NCBI GenBank assembly: GCA_038562165.1
Contig: JBCFAO010000010.1
Coordinates: forward strand, 1-64,000
DNA length: 64,000 nt
Reading direction: 5' to 3'
Source of the DNA: WRMS01 sp038562165
GTDB lineage: Bacteria; Bacillota; Peptococcia; DRI-13; UBA5745
The notes under the pieces were generated by a model. It was not told where the DNA came from. It saw nothing but the letters and a program-made list of their open reading frames with translations, and did not search any database. Shown here piece after piece: positions 35,429-43,604 of the stretch (its first letter is position 1; the number at the start of each line of letters is the position of its first letter). The translations under genes and the position numbers were made by a program.

Positions 35429-36712
35429 ATGAAGCAAAAAACCGCTCTGGTCCTCAGCGGCGGCGCTGCCAGAGGCGCTTTTCAGCTAGGCGTCTGGCAA
35501 GCTCTGCTGGAGATGGATATTCCTATCGACATTATCACCGGCACTTCCATCGGCGCCGTCAACGGCGCTATGATCGTTATGGGTTCTTATGAAACCCTTT
35601 TTTATCTCTGGGAAAACCTGGGCCTTAAGCAAATATTGGGCATCAATACGGCTGACGACGATCCCTATACGAAAATCATAATGTCCACTTACGCCGGCCT
35701 GGCCAAAAACTTCCTCTCCGCCGGCGGCTCCGATATTCACAGTTTGTTGGATGTGGCCAAACCCTTTTTAGATGAAGAAAAAATCCGCCAATCCCCTATT
35801 GATTTTGGTTTGGTAACCGTTTGCCTTACCGACCGCAAGCCCCTGGCGGTATTCACCGAAGATATTCCCCAGGGCGATCTCCTGAACTATATACTTGCCA
35901 GTTGCTCCGTGGCCCCTGCCTTTAAGCCTCTTAAGATCGGCGATAAGCATTATGTAGACGGCTGCTACCACGACAACCTGCCCATATCCTTAGCTTTGGA
36001 AAAAGGGGCTGAAAAGATCATTGCCGTGGATCTGAACGCCTACGGCAAGGTCAACAAAAAGCTGCTGCAAACTACGCCAAACCTGACCCTGATCCGCAGC
36101 CACTGGGATTTGGGCAACAGCTTTTTCTTCAATCCCCAGCAGGTCAGGCGCAATGCCCGGCTGGGTTATCTTCATACCTTGCGAGATTTAGGCCGGCAAG
36201 ATGGCCAAATCTATTCTTTTCCCGCAGGTACGGCCGTAGACCTGGCTGTCTCCTTCCTGGTGCAGGAAGGCAAACTGCCCTTTCTTACCGACATTAAGCC
36301 CCAATCCTTTTTTCTCAATAACCGTCAGGCTTCCAAAGCCTTATTTTACTATCTGAGACGCCGCCTGCTTAATAAAACGGCTAAGGAACATATGATTTTG
36401 GCCTGGGCGGAAAACGCCGGCGAAATCTTTGGCCTTGATCCTTTGAAGGAGTACACGCTGGAAGAGTTCAACAAAGAGATTTTAGAGAAGGCCAAGGAAA
36501 CCGTGGCTTTGACCTTGCCCGATTCCCTGGCCGACCTGCTCCATCAAGGCTTTCCCAAACATTTCGGCCGGCCTGCATTGGCCAAACGACTGGCGGAGCA
36601 GATCGAAAATGATCCGGAGATTCTGGAAAACTCCCGCTGGATCGCCCTGGCCCCGGTTTTTCCCGGGGAACTGCTGGCTGCCCTGTACCTTCAATGGCTA
36701 AAGTTTGCTTAA
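35429..36712 (+). CDS. Patatin-like phospholipase (RssA type) with C-terminal extension
   Basis: The oxyanion loop LSGGAARGAFQLGV is followed by the nucleophile elbow GTSIG (serine about residue 42) and the aspartate of VDGCYHDN, a complete Ser-Asp dyad. Patatins hydrolyse lipid acyl esters. After the catalytic domain of about 280 residues there is a C-terminal part of about 150 residues that I do not recognise. A TTG two codons upstream is possible, but the ATG has the better spacing from AAAGGA. Its 3' end overlaps the convergent gltX by 15 bases. Confidence 0.88.
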   Translation: MKQKTALVLSGGAARGAFQLGVWQALLEMDIPIDIITGTSIGAVNGAMIVMGSYETLFYLWENLGLKQILGINTADDDPYTKIIMSTYAGLAKNFLSAGGSDIHSLLDVAKPFLDEEKIRQSPIDFGLVTVCLTDRKPLAVFTEDIPQGDLLNYILASCSVAPAFKPLKIGDKHYVDGCYHDNLPISLALEKGAEKIIAVDLNAYGKVNKKLLQTTPNLTLIRSHWDLGNSFFFNPQQVRRNARLGYLHTLRDLGRQDGQIYSFPAGTAVDLAVSFLVQEGKLPFLTDIKPQSFFLNNRQASKALFYYLRRRLLNKTAKEHMILAWAENAGEIFGLDPLKEYTLEEFNKEILEKAKETVALTLPDSLADLLHQGFPKHFGRPALAKRLAEQIENDPEILENSRWIALAPVFPGELLAALYLQWLKFA

Positions 36713-38392
36713 TTCCTCTATGGCTTGAGTCAGTCTGGCCTTCGTCCTTTCCTGGCCCAGTATCTGCTGGATCTCCCAAAGATCCGGGGAGTTGCGGCGG
36801 CCGCTTAACGCCACCCGCAAGAGGCTGCTGACGTCGCCCACATGGCCTTTGTAGGCCTCCGGGTTTTTCTTGTAATCCTTAGGCTTGGCAGCAAAGCCAT
36901 GTTTGACGCCCAACTCCCTCACCTTGTCAAACCAGAGGGCATTATCGTCTGCAAAATCGTAAGTTGACGCATATTCCTTCAATAACGTAACGGCCAGGCT
37001 GACGGGTATTTGCTGGGGATAATCATCCTCCCTGCTGAACCACTCATCAAAAAAGAAGCGGATAAACTCTAGTATCTGCCGGCCATAAATCAGATCCTTC
37101 CGGGGATTTTCGCCGCCCCGGCCAATATTTAAAATTCTTTTGACGTAGTCCGGATCTTTGGCCAGCAGGCCCTGGGCTTCCACAGCCTCAGAAGCCGACC
37201 AGGCAATTAGAAAATCATATATTTCCTGAGCCGACAGGCCGGCCAGGATATCCTTGCTGACATTTTGCAGCTTGTCCAGATCAAACAAAGCGCCGGAGCT
37301 GCCCATTTTCTCCGTGGTAAAAGGAAATTCCGTCAGAGCCCGGCCAGGATTAGCCAACTGCCATTCCTCATAATTTGAATTCAGCACCGTCATCAAATAG
37401 CTGCGCACCGCCGCCGGCAGGTAGCCTAACTGGCGGTAGTAATCAAGACCCAATTCCGGGTCTTTTCTTTTGGACAGCTTACGCTTTGTCTCCCCTTCCA
37501 TCTTCATCAGCACCGTGGTATGGCAAAATACCGGCGGTTCAAAATCCAGGGTCTGAAAAAGCTCCCAGTGGTAGGGCAAGGTAGCCAGCCATTCCTCTCC
37601 CCGCAGGATGTGGGTAATTCGCATAAAATGGTCGTCAATAACGTGGGCAAAATGGTAGGTAGGGATGCCGTCGGCTTTCAGCAGCACGAAGTCCTGGTCA
37701 TTTTCCGGCATGGTCAGGGGACCGCGAATACCGTCTTCCACCGTGAAGGTTTTTTGAGGATCCCCCAAAGACCTTAAACGGATAACAAAAGGCTCTCCCG
37801 CCTCTAAACGGGCTTCAATCTCCGCCATGGTCAAATCCCGGTGTTTGGCCCAGGAACCGTAATAGCCCGGGTTTTCTTTGGCCGCTGTCTGCCGCTCCCG
37901 GATCTCTGCCAGTTCCTCTTCTGTGCAAAAGCAGGGGTAAGCCCGGCCCAGCCTTACCAGACGGCAGGCAAAGGTTTGATATAACTCCGCCCGCTGCCGC
38001 TGGCGGTAAGGTCCATAATTCCCTTTATCCCCGCCTTCTGTGGCCCCTTCGTCAAACTCTACGCCAAAGTAGGCCAGGGAAGAAATAATCAAATCCACAG
38101 CCCCGGGCACTTCTCTTTTGTTGTCCGTATCCTCCACCCGGAGAATAAAGACGCCGCCGCTTTGATGGGCCAGCCGCTCATCTGCCAAAGCACCATAAAG
38201 GTTGCCTAAATGGATAAAGCCCGTGGGACTGGGGCCTAAACGGGTCACATAAGCCCCTTGGGGCAGCCGCCTTGGGGGATAGATCTCTTCATATTCTTCC
38301 GGCCGTTTCGTAATATGAGGGAATAAACGCCGGGCCAAGGTATCCCTTTCTGCGGGGGTAAGCCGGCTTTGCCGGTTGGACTCTATAGTCAT
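36698..38392 (-). CDS. gltX: Glutamate--tRNA ligase
   Basis: A class I aminoacyl-tRNA synthetase of 564 residues. The HIGH motif is HLGN in TRLGPSPTGFIHLGN, and the KMSKS motif is KLSKRKD. The substrate loop RVEDTDNKRE is intact. An N-terminal extension of about 45 residues and the overall length match a Clostridia subgroup longer than the usual 480-500. A tRNA-Glu gene is at 48.1 kb. There is no T-box in the 39-base gap to the DegV gene. Confidence 0.94.
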   Translation of the reverse strand: MTIESNRQSRLTPAERDTLARRLFPHITKRPEEYEEIYPPRRLPQGAYVTRLGPSPTGFIHLGNLYGALADERLAHQSGGVFILRVEDTDNKREVPGAVDLIISSLAYFGVEFDEGATEGGDKGNYGPYRQRQRAELYQTFACRLVRLGRAYPCFCTEEELAEIRERQTAAKENPGYYGSWAKHRDLTMAEIEARLEAGEPFVIRLRSLGDPQKTFTVEDGIRGPLTMPENDQDFVLLKADGIPTYHFAHVIDDHFMRITHILRGEEWLATLPYHWELFQTLDFEPPVFCHTTVLMKMEGETKRKLSKRKDPELGLDYYRQLGYLPAAVRSYLMTVLNSNYEEWQLANPGRALTEFPFTTEKMGSSGALFDLDKLQNVSKDILAGLSAQEIYDFLIAWSASEAVEAQGLLAKDPDYVKRILNIGRGGENPRKDLIYGRQILEFIRFFFDEWFSREDDYPQQIPVSLAVTLLKEYASTYDFADDNALWFDKVRELGVKHGFAAKPKDYKKNPEAYKGHVGDVSSLLRVALSGRRNSPDLWEIQQILGQERTKARLTQAIEELSKL

Positions 38393-38431
38393 AGCCTTCT
38401 CCTTTTGTCTCGCTTATGAATTTTTATATCG

Positions 38432-39307
38432 CTATCTGGCATCGCCGAAAAAGAAAACAGCGACTATGCTGGGACCCGTATGGGCGCCGATAACCGGCCC
38501 TATGGGAAAAAGCCTGACATCCTGCGGGCCTTCTTCTTTCATAATGAGCTCCTTCAAATAAAGGGCATCCTCAAGGGCCGTACCATAGCCAATAAAAACG
38601 GGATCAGAAGGGCCGTCGGTGCGGTTAGCCTTTAAGGCCTCCGCTAAAACCTCCAGAGATTTCTTTCTGCCCCGAACCTTATTGACGCTGACCAGCTTGC
38701 CTTCCCCATTGATGTGAATGATCGGCTTAATATTCAGCATGGTGCCTACGGCGGCGGCGGCCGTACTGATCCGGCCCCCCCGCTGCAAATAGCTAAGCTC
38801 GTCCACCGCCACCCAGTGGGCCATACTTTTCTTATGCTCCTCCAGCCAGGCCGCCAACTGGTCCAGGGTCATACCTTGCTTCTTTTTTTGGACGGCGGTA
38901 TACGTCAACAAACCTTCCCCCGCAGAAGCGCATAAAGAGTCTACGCAGATCACCTTGCGGTCCGGATACTCTTCCCGGAGTTCCTGGGCTGTAACAATAG
39001 CTACGCCAACGCTGCCGCTGAGGCCGGAGCTGAGGCTGATGTATATGACGTCCCGGCCTTGCTTCAGTTCCTCTTCAAAATATTGGCGATAAACCCTGGC
39101 GTTGATCTGAGAGGTTTTGGCTACCTCGCCGTCCACCAGGCGGTCATAAAACTCGGCAATCGAAATGTTGCCCCCTTTGGGAGCAAAGGTATAGCTTTCT
39201 CCCCCCATATCCACAGCCATGGGGATCACCCTTATCCCCAGCTCATCTACGGCTTCCGCCGTTAAGTCTGCGGTGGCATCGGTCATAATCTGATAATCTG
39301 CCGTCAT
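38432..39307 (-). CDS. DegV family fatty acid-binding protein (FakB-like)
   Basis: A two-domain DegV protein of 291 residues. It has TDATADL at the N terminus, the lipid-binding segment TSQIN, and SLSSGLSGS, whose serines hold the fatty acid carboxylate. FakB proteins present fatty acids to FakA, which is encoded at 17.9 kb. The start overlaps the stop of a patatin phospholipase gene by four bases, so the two are translationally coupled. This suggests that acyl chains released by the patatin are captured by this carrier. Confidence 0.93.
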   Translation of the reverse strand: MTADYQIMTDATADLTAEAVDELGIRVIPMAVDMGGESYTFAPKGGNISIAEFYDRLVDGEVAKTSQINARVYRQYFEEELKQGRDVIYISLSSGLSGSVGVAIVTAQELREEYPDRKVICVDSLCASAGEGLLTYTAVQKKKQGMTLDQLAAWLEEHKKSMAHWVAVDELSYLQRGGRISTAAAAVGTMLNIKPIIHINGEGKLVSVNKVRGRKKSLEVLAEALKANRTDGPSDPVFIGYGTALEDALYLKELIMKEEGPQDVRLFPIGPVIGAHTGPSIVAVFFFGDAR

Positions 39308-40200
39308 ACTTTCTCTCCTTTTTCGTCTTTCCCAGCCAGGGATTCAGGGGATGGGGGAGATAAAAACCCGATCAAATCCTGATGCTTGGCTTTGGCGTCT
39401 TCATAGCCTTCCCGATACAACACCATCAGTTTATTGCGGTCTTTTTCCAGCCGCCCAATATTGACAGGCTTACCCGGCCGGATCACCAAAACACGGCCGG
39501 CCTTCTCCTCCCTGCCAATATAGTCCAGAGTTTCGTTGTACTGCTGATACCGCCTCTCCATCTGCCTCACCAACGCCGGATATTTGCGGTATCTCATGCG
39601 GATAAAAGGCATGAGTTGATTAGGCTTTTTACGGTAATCCACCGCCTGGGTGAGCACCACTACGTTTTTGTCATGGCCGTCAGATTGGGACTTCCTTAGT
39701 GGAATGGAATCGGCAATTCCGCCGTCCAGATATTCCGTCCCCTTGATCATTACCATACGGGAAAGCAAGGGCAAGGAACTGGAAGCCCGTACGGCCAAAA
39801 GACCCTCAACCATCTCCTCTACAGGCACGTATTCCGGCTGTCCCGTACGGCAGTTGGTCACCACTACATAAAAATTCGTCTTCCTCTTTTTGAAGGCTTC
39901 GTAGTCATAGGGGTCCAGGTAGTTGGGGATCTGGTTATATGCCATGTCCGCCCCAAAAATATCGCCGGTGGTCAGCAAGCTATATATGCTGCAGTAACGC
40001 TTGTCTTCCAAATAATCCACGGTCACCCGGAGAGCCCTGCCCTGCTGTCCCGACAGATAGCTGCAGCCATGGCAGGCGCCGGCAGAAACTGCATAACAAG
40101 AATCAAAGGATATACCATGCTCCAGAAAAAAGTCCAGGACTCCGGCAGTATAAACTCCCCGCATACCGCCGCCTTCCAAAATCAATCCGCTCGAATTCAT
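39304..40200 (-). CDS. Patatin-like phospholipase (YjjU type)
   Basis: A 298-residue patatin with the glycine loop LEGGGMRGVYTAGVLD, the nucleophile region YAVSAGACHG (serine about residue 40; the first position of the usual GxSxG is Ala here, as often in this subgroup) and the dyad aspartate in YLDGGIADSIP. It probably cleaves membrane lipid esters. It is directly coupled to the DegV gene. About 190 AT-rich bases without a gene lie between its start and tag. Confidence 0.9.
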   Translation of the reverse strand: MNSSGLILEGGGMRGVYTAGVLDFFLEHGISFDSCYAVSAGACHGCSYLSGQQGRALRVTVDYLEDKRYCSIYSLLTTGDIFGADMAYNQIPNYLDPYDYEAFKKRKTNFYVVVTNCRTGQPEYVPVEEMVEGLLAVRASSSLPLLSRMVMIKGTEYLDGGIADSIPLRKSQSDGHDKNVVVLTQAVDYRKKPNQLMPFIRMRYRKYPALVRQMERRYQQYNETLDYIGREEKAGRVLVIRPGKPVNIGRLEKDRNKLMVLYREGYEDAKAKHQDLIGFLSPPSPESLAGKDEKGEKV

Positions 40201-40392
40201 GAGAACCGTTAAACTCCTTTACTCCGGTGTTCATATAAAGTAAATCATAATAGATAATTTTAACACAAACCCTTGGGCTTGTCAGGCCTTATTTGTCATA
40301 GCAAAGCATAAGTATACAACATCTTCTCACTATGCTACAATATTTTCAATGCGGAATGCGATTATGGATAATCCTCGATTGGAGAAAACAGT

Positions 40393-40986
40393 ATGAATGA
40401 AAAAACCAGATGCTCTTGGGCAGGAGATACTCCTATTTACATTGATTATCATGATCACGAATGGGGACGGCCTGTACATGATGATAACAAGCTGTTTGAA
40501 ATGCTCATTTTGGAAGGAATGCAGGCAGGGCTTTCCTGGATAACCGTACTAAAGAAAAGGGCCGCATACCGGAAGGCCTTTGATGGATTTGACCCTAAAA
40601 AGGTGTCTCTTTACGGCGAAACAAAAATTGAGGAACTTATGGCAAACCAGGGTATCATCAGAAACCGCCTCAAAATTAACGCCGCCGTAACCAATGCCAA
40701 GGCATTTCTGGAAGCTGCAAAAAAACACGGGAGTTTTGATCAATTCATATGGAGCTATGTGGATTATACACCTGTTATAGGCCATTGGGAAAGCATTGAG
40801 GATGTGCCGGCAGCCACACCCCTCTCTGATCAAATTAGCAAAGATTTGAAAAAAATGGGGTTCAAGTTTGTTGGTTCAACGATTATTTATGCGTTTATGC
40901 AAGCTACAGGCATGGTGAATGACCATATTTCAGAGTGCTTTGTTTATAAGGAAATGGAGGAATCCCTTCGATTTACAAAACTCTAA
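40393..40986 (+). CDS. tag: DNA-3-methyladenine glycosylase I
   Basis: Removes 3-methyladenine from alkylated DNA. The zinc ligands are visible: CSWAG at the N terminus, YHDHEWGRP, and DHISEC near the C terminus. The binding-pocket stretch EGMQAGLSWITVL is typical. Length (197) is normal. Base composition looks more AT-rich than its neighbours, and codon use includes more A/T-ending codons, so recent acquisition is possible. It stands alone. Confidence 0.94.
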   Translation: MNEKTRCSWAGDTPIYIDYHDHEWGRPVHDDNKLFEMLILEGMQAGLSWITVLKKRAAYRKAFDGFDPKKVSLYGETKIEELMANQGIIRNRLKINAAVTNAKAFLEAAKKHGSFDQFIWSYVDYTPVIGHWESIEDVPAATPLSDQISKDLKKMGFKFVGSTIIYAFMQATGMVNDHISECFVYKEMEESLRFTKL

Positions 40987-41043
40987 CCTTCTTATATGGA
41001 ATAGTAACAAAGGACTCATATGCATTGGGAACGGAATACTGAG

Positions 41044-41079
41044 AAAGAGGCCAGCGCGAAAAAATGCGCTTGCCTCTTT
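41044..41079. terminator. Terminator between tag and the serine hydrolase gene
   Basis: AAAGAGGC and GCGC pair with GCGC and GCCTCTTT with one bulge on each side. The loop is A-rich on the plus strand. It lies between convergent genes and can serve both. Confidence 0.7.
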
Positions 41080-41091
41080 GTACAAGTTTAT

Positions 41092-41868
41092 TCAAGGGGC
41101 GGAATAGCTATCGTAAACCAGCTTTGCTATTTTGCCTATAATCTCCCTGCCTTCCTTATTACTAAGGGTCCGGTGGGTAAGTACGCAAAGGATACAAGTG
41201 CATTGAGGCAGGTGCATAATGCCCACATCATGCTCCAGCAGGTCCAAGTCTCCGGTTTTATGGGCTACGGTTATCTCTTCCGGCAAATATAGCTGCAGCC
41301 TGCCGGTAACCTGCTGTTTTTTTAGAATCTCCAGCATACGGGCGCTGTACTCTCCATCCACATTGTCTCCCCGATAGATCAGTTCCAGCAGAGCCAGCAT
41401 ATCCTTGGCGCAGGTGTAATTTTCCCTGCCCTCTTTTCTGGCCTGGGCATCCATCATTTTGCGCTGCAGTTTTGTTTCGCCCAAGCCCAGGCTTTGGCAA
41501 AGCCTGTTGACGGACTCCATGCCAATTTTGTCGATCAAAATATTGGTGGCCAGATTGTCGCTGACGATGATCATCAGCGTTATTATTTCTTCCAGCGTAA
41601 AGACATGGCCCGGCTTCAGCTCTTTTAAGATGCCGTCGCCGCCGGTCATCATGGCGGCTTCCACCATAATCTCATCTTCCAGAGTCATCCCGCCTTTTTT
41701 TACCCGGTTCATGACTTCCGACATAATCGCCAATTTAATTAAGCTGGCCGAGGGAAAAATCATCTCCTCATTGATCAGTATGGTTTCTCCCGTATCGAGG
41801 TTTTTAAAAGCCACCCCAATATTCCCTTGGTTTTCCTTGATAAACTCCCGAAGGGCTTTTTCCAGCAT
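41092..41868 (-). CDS. Class A beta-lactamase-fold serine hydrolase, no signal peptide
   Basis: A 258-residue protein with the three motifs of the fold: SASLIK (nucleophile serine), SDN in IIVSDNLATN, and KTG in VAHKTGD. The omega-loop Glu of true class A beta-lactamases (ExxLN) is not found; the place reads RKMMDAQARKEGRENY. There is no signal peptide or lipobox, so the protein is probably cytosolic. It fits the beta-lactamase2 (pfam13354) family of uncertain substrate, not an antibiotic resistance enzyme. It follows the permease by 26 bases, so a small peptide or amide as shared substrate is conceivable. Confidence 0.85.
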   Translation of the reverse strand: MLEKALREFIKENQGNIGVAFKNLDTGETILINEEMIFPSASLIKLAIMSEVMNRVKKGGMTLEDEIMVEAAMMTGGDGILKELKPGHVFTLEEIITLMIIVSDNLATNILIDKIGMESVNRLCQSLGLGETKLQRKMMDAQARKEGRENYTCAKDMLALLELIYRGDNVDGEYSARMLEILKKQQVTGRLQLYLPEEITVAHKTGDLDLLEHDVGIMHLPQCTCILCVLTHRTLSNKEGREIIGKIAKLVYDSYSAP

Positions 41869-41894
41869 GAGGTTCCTCCTTTCCCCGCCATGAT

Positions 41895-43190
41895 TTAGCC
41901 GAAGAATGACCGGACTACCAAGAAGATTACCGAAGCGGCAGTTATGGTCAAGCCGAATTTCACCATGTTCTTTAAATCTTTAGAGCGGGCCAGGCCCATT
42001 TGGCCCAGCATATCGGCTTCCGGATAAGCAAAGGAGGTGATTTGGGAACCGATAAGAATAAGGCAGCCCCACAATGTCGGACTTAGGCCCAGGCCATGGG
42101 CCAGGCTGCCAAACATATTATCCATTACTACCGCCTGAGCCACGGCGGCGCCGCCAATGCCAAAGATACCCGTCATGCTGGCAATAAAGGTGAACAATAC
42201 CTTGCTGTTGGATTGCAGCAAGGGCTGCAAATAGCCGACCAGGGCTTCAAAAGCTCCGGCTTCCGAAACGAAATAAATAAAAGGATCAAAGAGCACAAAC
42301 ATGACAAAGAGCCAGACCATGCGGCCGGCGCCTTCCATCATCGTTTCAAATAATTCACTGGGTTTCTGGCCGCCGGTAAGACCCGTCAGCACAGCTACCG
42401 TGAAAATCACAACGATGGCGAAAGAGGAACCGTACTTCAAAAACATACCCCAGATGATCATAACTGCTAAAGCCAGAGCAAAAGTCAATGTGGCCCGCTT
42501 TGTCTCTTTGGCGGCCATATAGTTTTGCCGGGGCTTTTCCACATTATCGTAGCTGTAAACGCCCTTCGTTTTTTTCTGTATCCGCAGAGCCATAAAGAAC
42601 GTAACCACCCAAAGCAAAATGGCCACGGGCAGGCCTACGCCGATTAAATAAGTGCCGTAAGGCAAGCCCGTAATTTCCATATACGTTACCACCGGCGGCG
42701 CATAAGGCCCGATAAACAGCCCGGTGATGCCGGAACCGAATAATACGGCGGCCAGGGTGGAAGGCGTTATGCCGATAGCCGCCACCAGGGGAATAACGAT
42801 GGGCGCAATAATGGCGTTGGCGCCGGCCAAAGTGCCCAGCATAGACACTAAGAGGATCGAGCAGGCCATACAGGATAAAATAGCTTTTTTCTCAGTATCA
42901 ATACCGATTTTATTGGTCAGGGCCATAACGATATGCTCGGCTACTCCCGTCTTGCGCAGTACTGCGCCTAAAGCGGAGCCCAGCATGATGATAAAACCGA
43001 TCATGCCTAAAAAGGAGCCTAGGGAACCGGCAATTACGCCGCCCATTTCCAAAAGGGAGTGCTGCGTCATAATTGCACTTAAAATTACGCAGATAACCAC
43101 GTTTAACACCGCATTAATATCTTTAAAAGCTAAAACAATATATAAGACCAATGGGACAAGGGCAAAAATCGGCGGTAAATTAAAGATCAT
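41895..43190 (-). CDS. Ion-transporter superfamily permease (GntP/NhaC-like)
   Basis: About 12 membrane segments in 431 residues, with the glycine-rich re-entrant regions typical of the IT superfamily (LGTLAGANAIIAPIVIPLVAA and GIFGIGGAAVAQAVVMD). The family includes gluconate, citrate and Na+/H+ transporters; no motif fixes the substrate. It is followed by the serine hydrolase gene in the same direction. A transporter plus intracellular hydrolase unit suggests import and cleavage of one organic compound; that is inference. Confidence 0.75.
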   Translation of the reverse strand: MIFNLPPIFALVPLVLYIVLAFKDINAVLNVVICVILSAIMTQHSLLEMGGVIAGSLGSFLGMIGFIIMLGSALGAVLRKTGVAEHIVMALTNKIGIDTEKKAILSCMACSILLVSMLGTLAGANAIIAPIVIPLVAAIGITPSTLAAVLFGSGITGLFIGPYAPPVVTYMEITGLPYGTYLIGVGLPVAILLWVVTFFMALRIQKKTKGVYSYDNVEKPRQNYMAAKETKRATLTFALALAVMIIWGMFLKYGSSFAIVVIFTVAVLTGLTGGQKPSELFETMMEGAGRMVWLFVMFVLFDPFIYFVSEAGAFEALVGYLQPLLQSNSKVLFTFIASMTGIFGIGGAAVAQAVVMDNMFGSLAHGLGLSPTLWGCLILIGSQITSFAYPEADMLGQMGLARSKDLKNMVKFGLTITAASVIFLVVRSFFG

Positions 43191-43358
43191 AGAAAACCCT
43201 CCTTGGCCTGTTTATTACACGTCAGCATTGAGCGGCTATCTTGCCTTTAACCGCAAGCATAGGCATCCCCCCTCGAATGTTGCATTATTGTGCTTTAAAA
43301 AATTAATAAATTAGTAGAACGCGAGTATTTTAATAGAATTTTGTAAATAAATTTAATT

Positions 43359-43386
43359 TTGAAAATAAAGAGAATGATAGTATAAT
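43359..43386 (+). promoter_or_regulatory. SigA-type promoter of the dockerin gene
   Basis: TTGAAA (43359) and TATAAT (43381) with a 16-base spacer, in a very AT-rich stretch of the gene-free region 43191-43604. It implies a leader of over 200 bases before the first gene. An open frame of 50 codons at 43404-43556 lies in the leader but has no ribosome site, and I do not call it a gene. Confidence 0.6.
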
Positions 43387-43604
43387 AAAGTTACTAGAAA
43401 AAAATGGCAATAGCATATACCCTCTATTCTCGAATTGGCAGCAAAGCGGCAGATTTTTGGATTGGACAAGCATTGTGGTTTTGTGCTATTAGCCAAAAGG
43501 AGGTGCAGCATCCGTCAAAAAATATTGCTGAATGGTGGTTGAGTGCGGAAGCCTAAATTAAAGGTGTTGTTTGTTGGATGGAACCATAAATAGGAGGTAG
43601 AGCA

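Noticed and set aside
41092..41868. Beta-lactamase resistance gene
   Set aside because: No signal peptide and no omega-loop Glu; the fold is shared with non-resistance hydrolases.
43404..43556. Small 50-codon gene in the leader of the dockerin gene
   Set aside because: No ribosome site before its ATG, and a peptide sequence with no recognisable feature.
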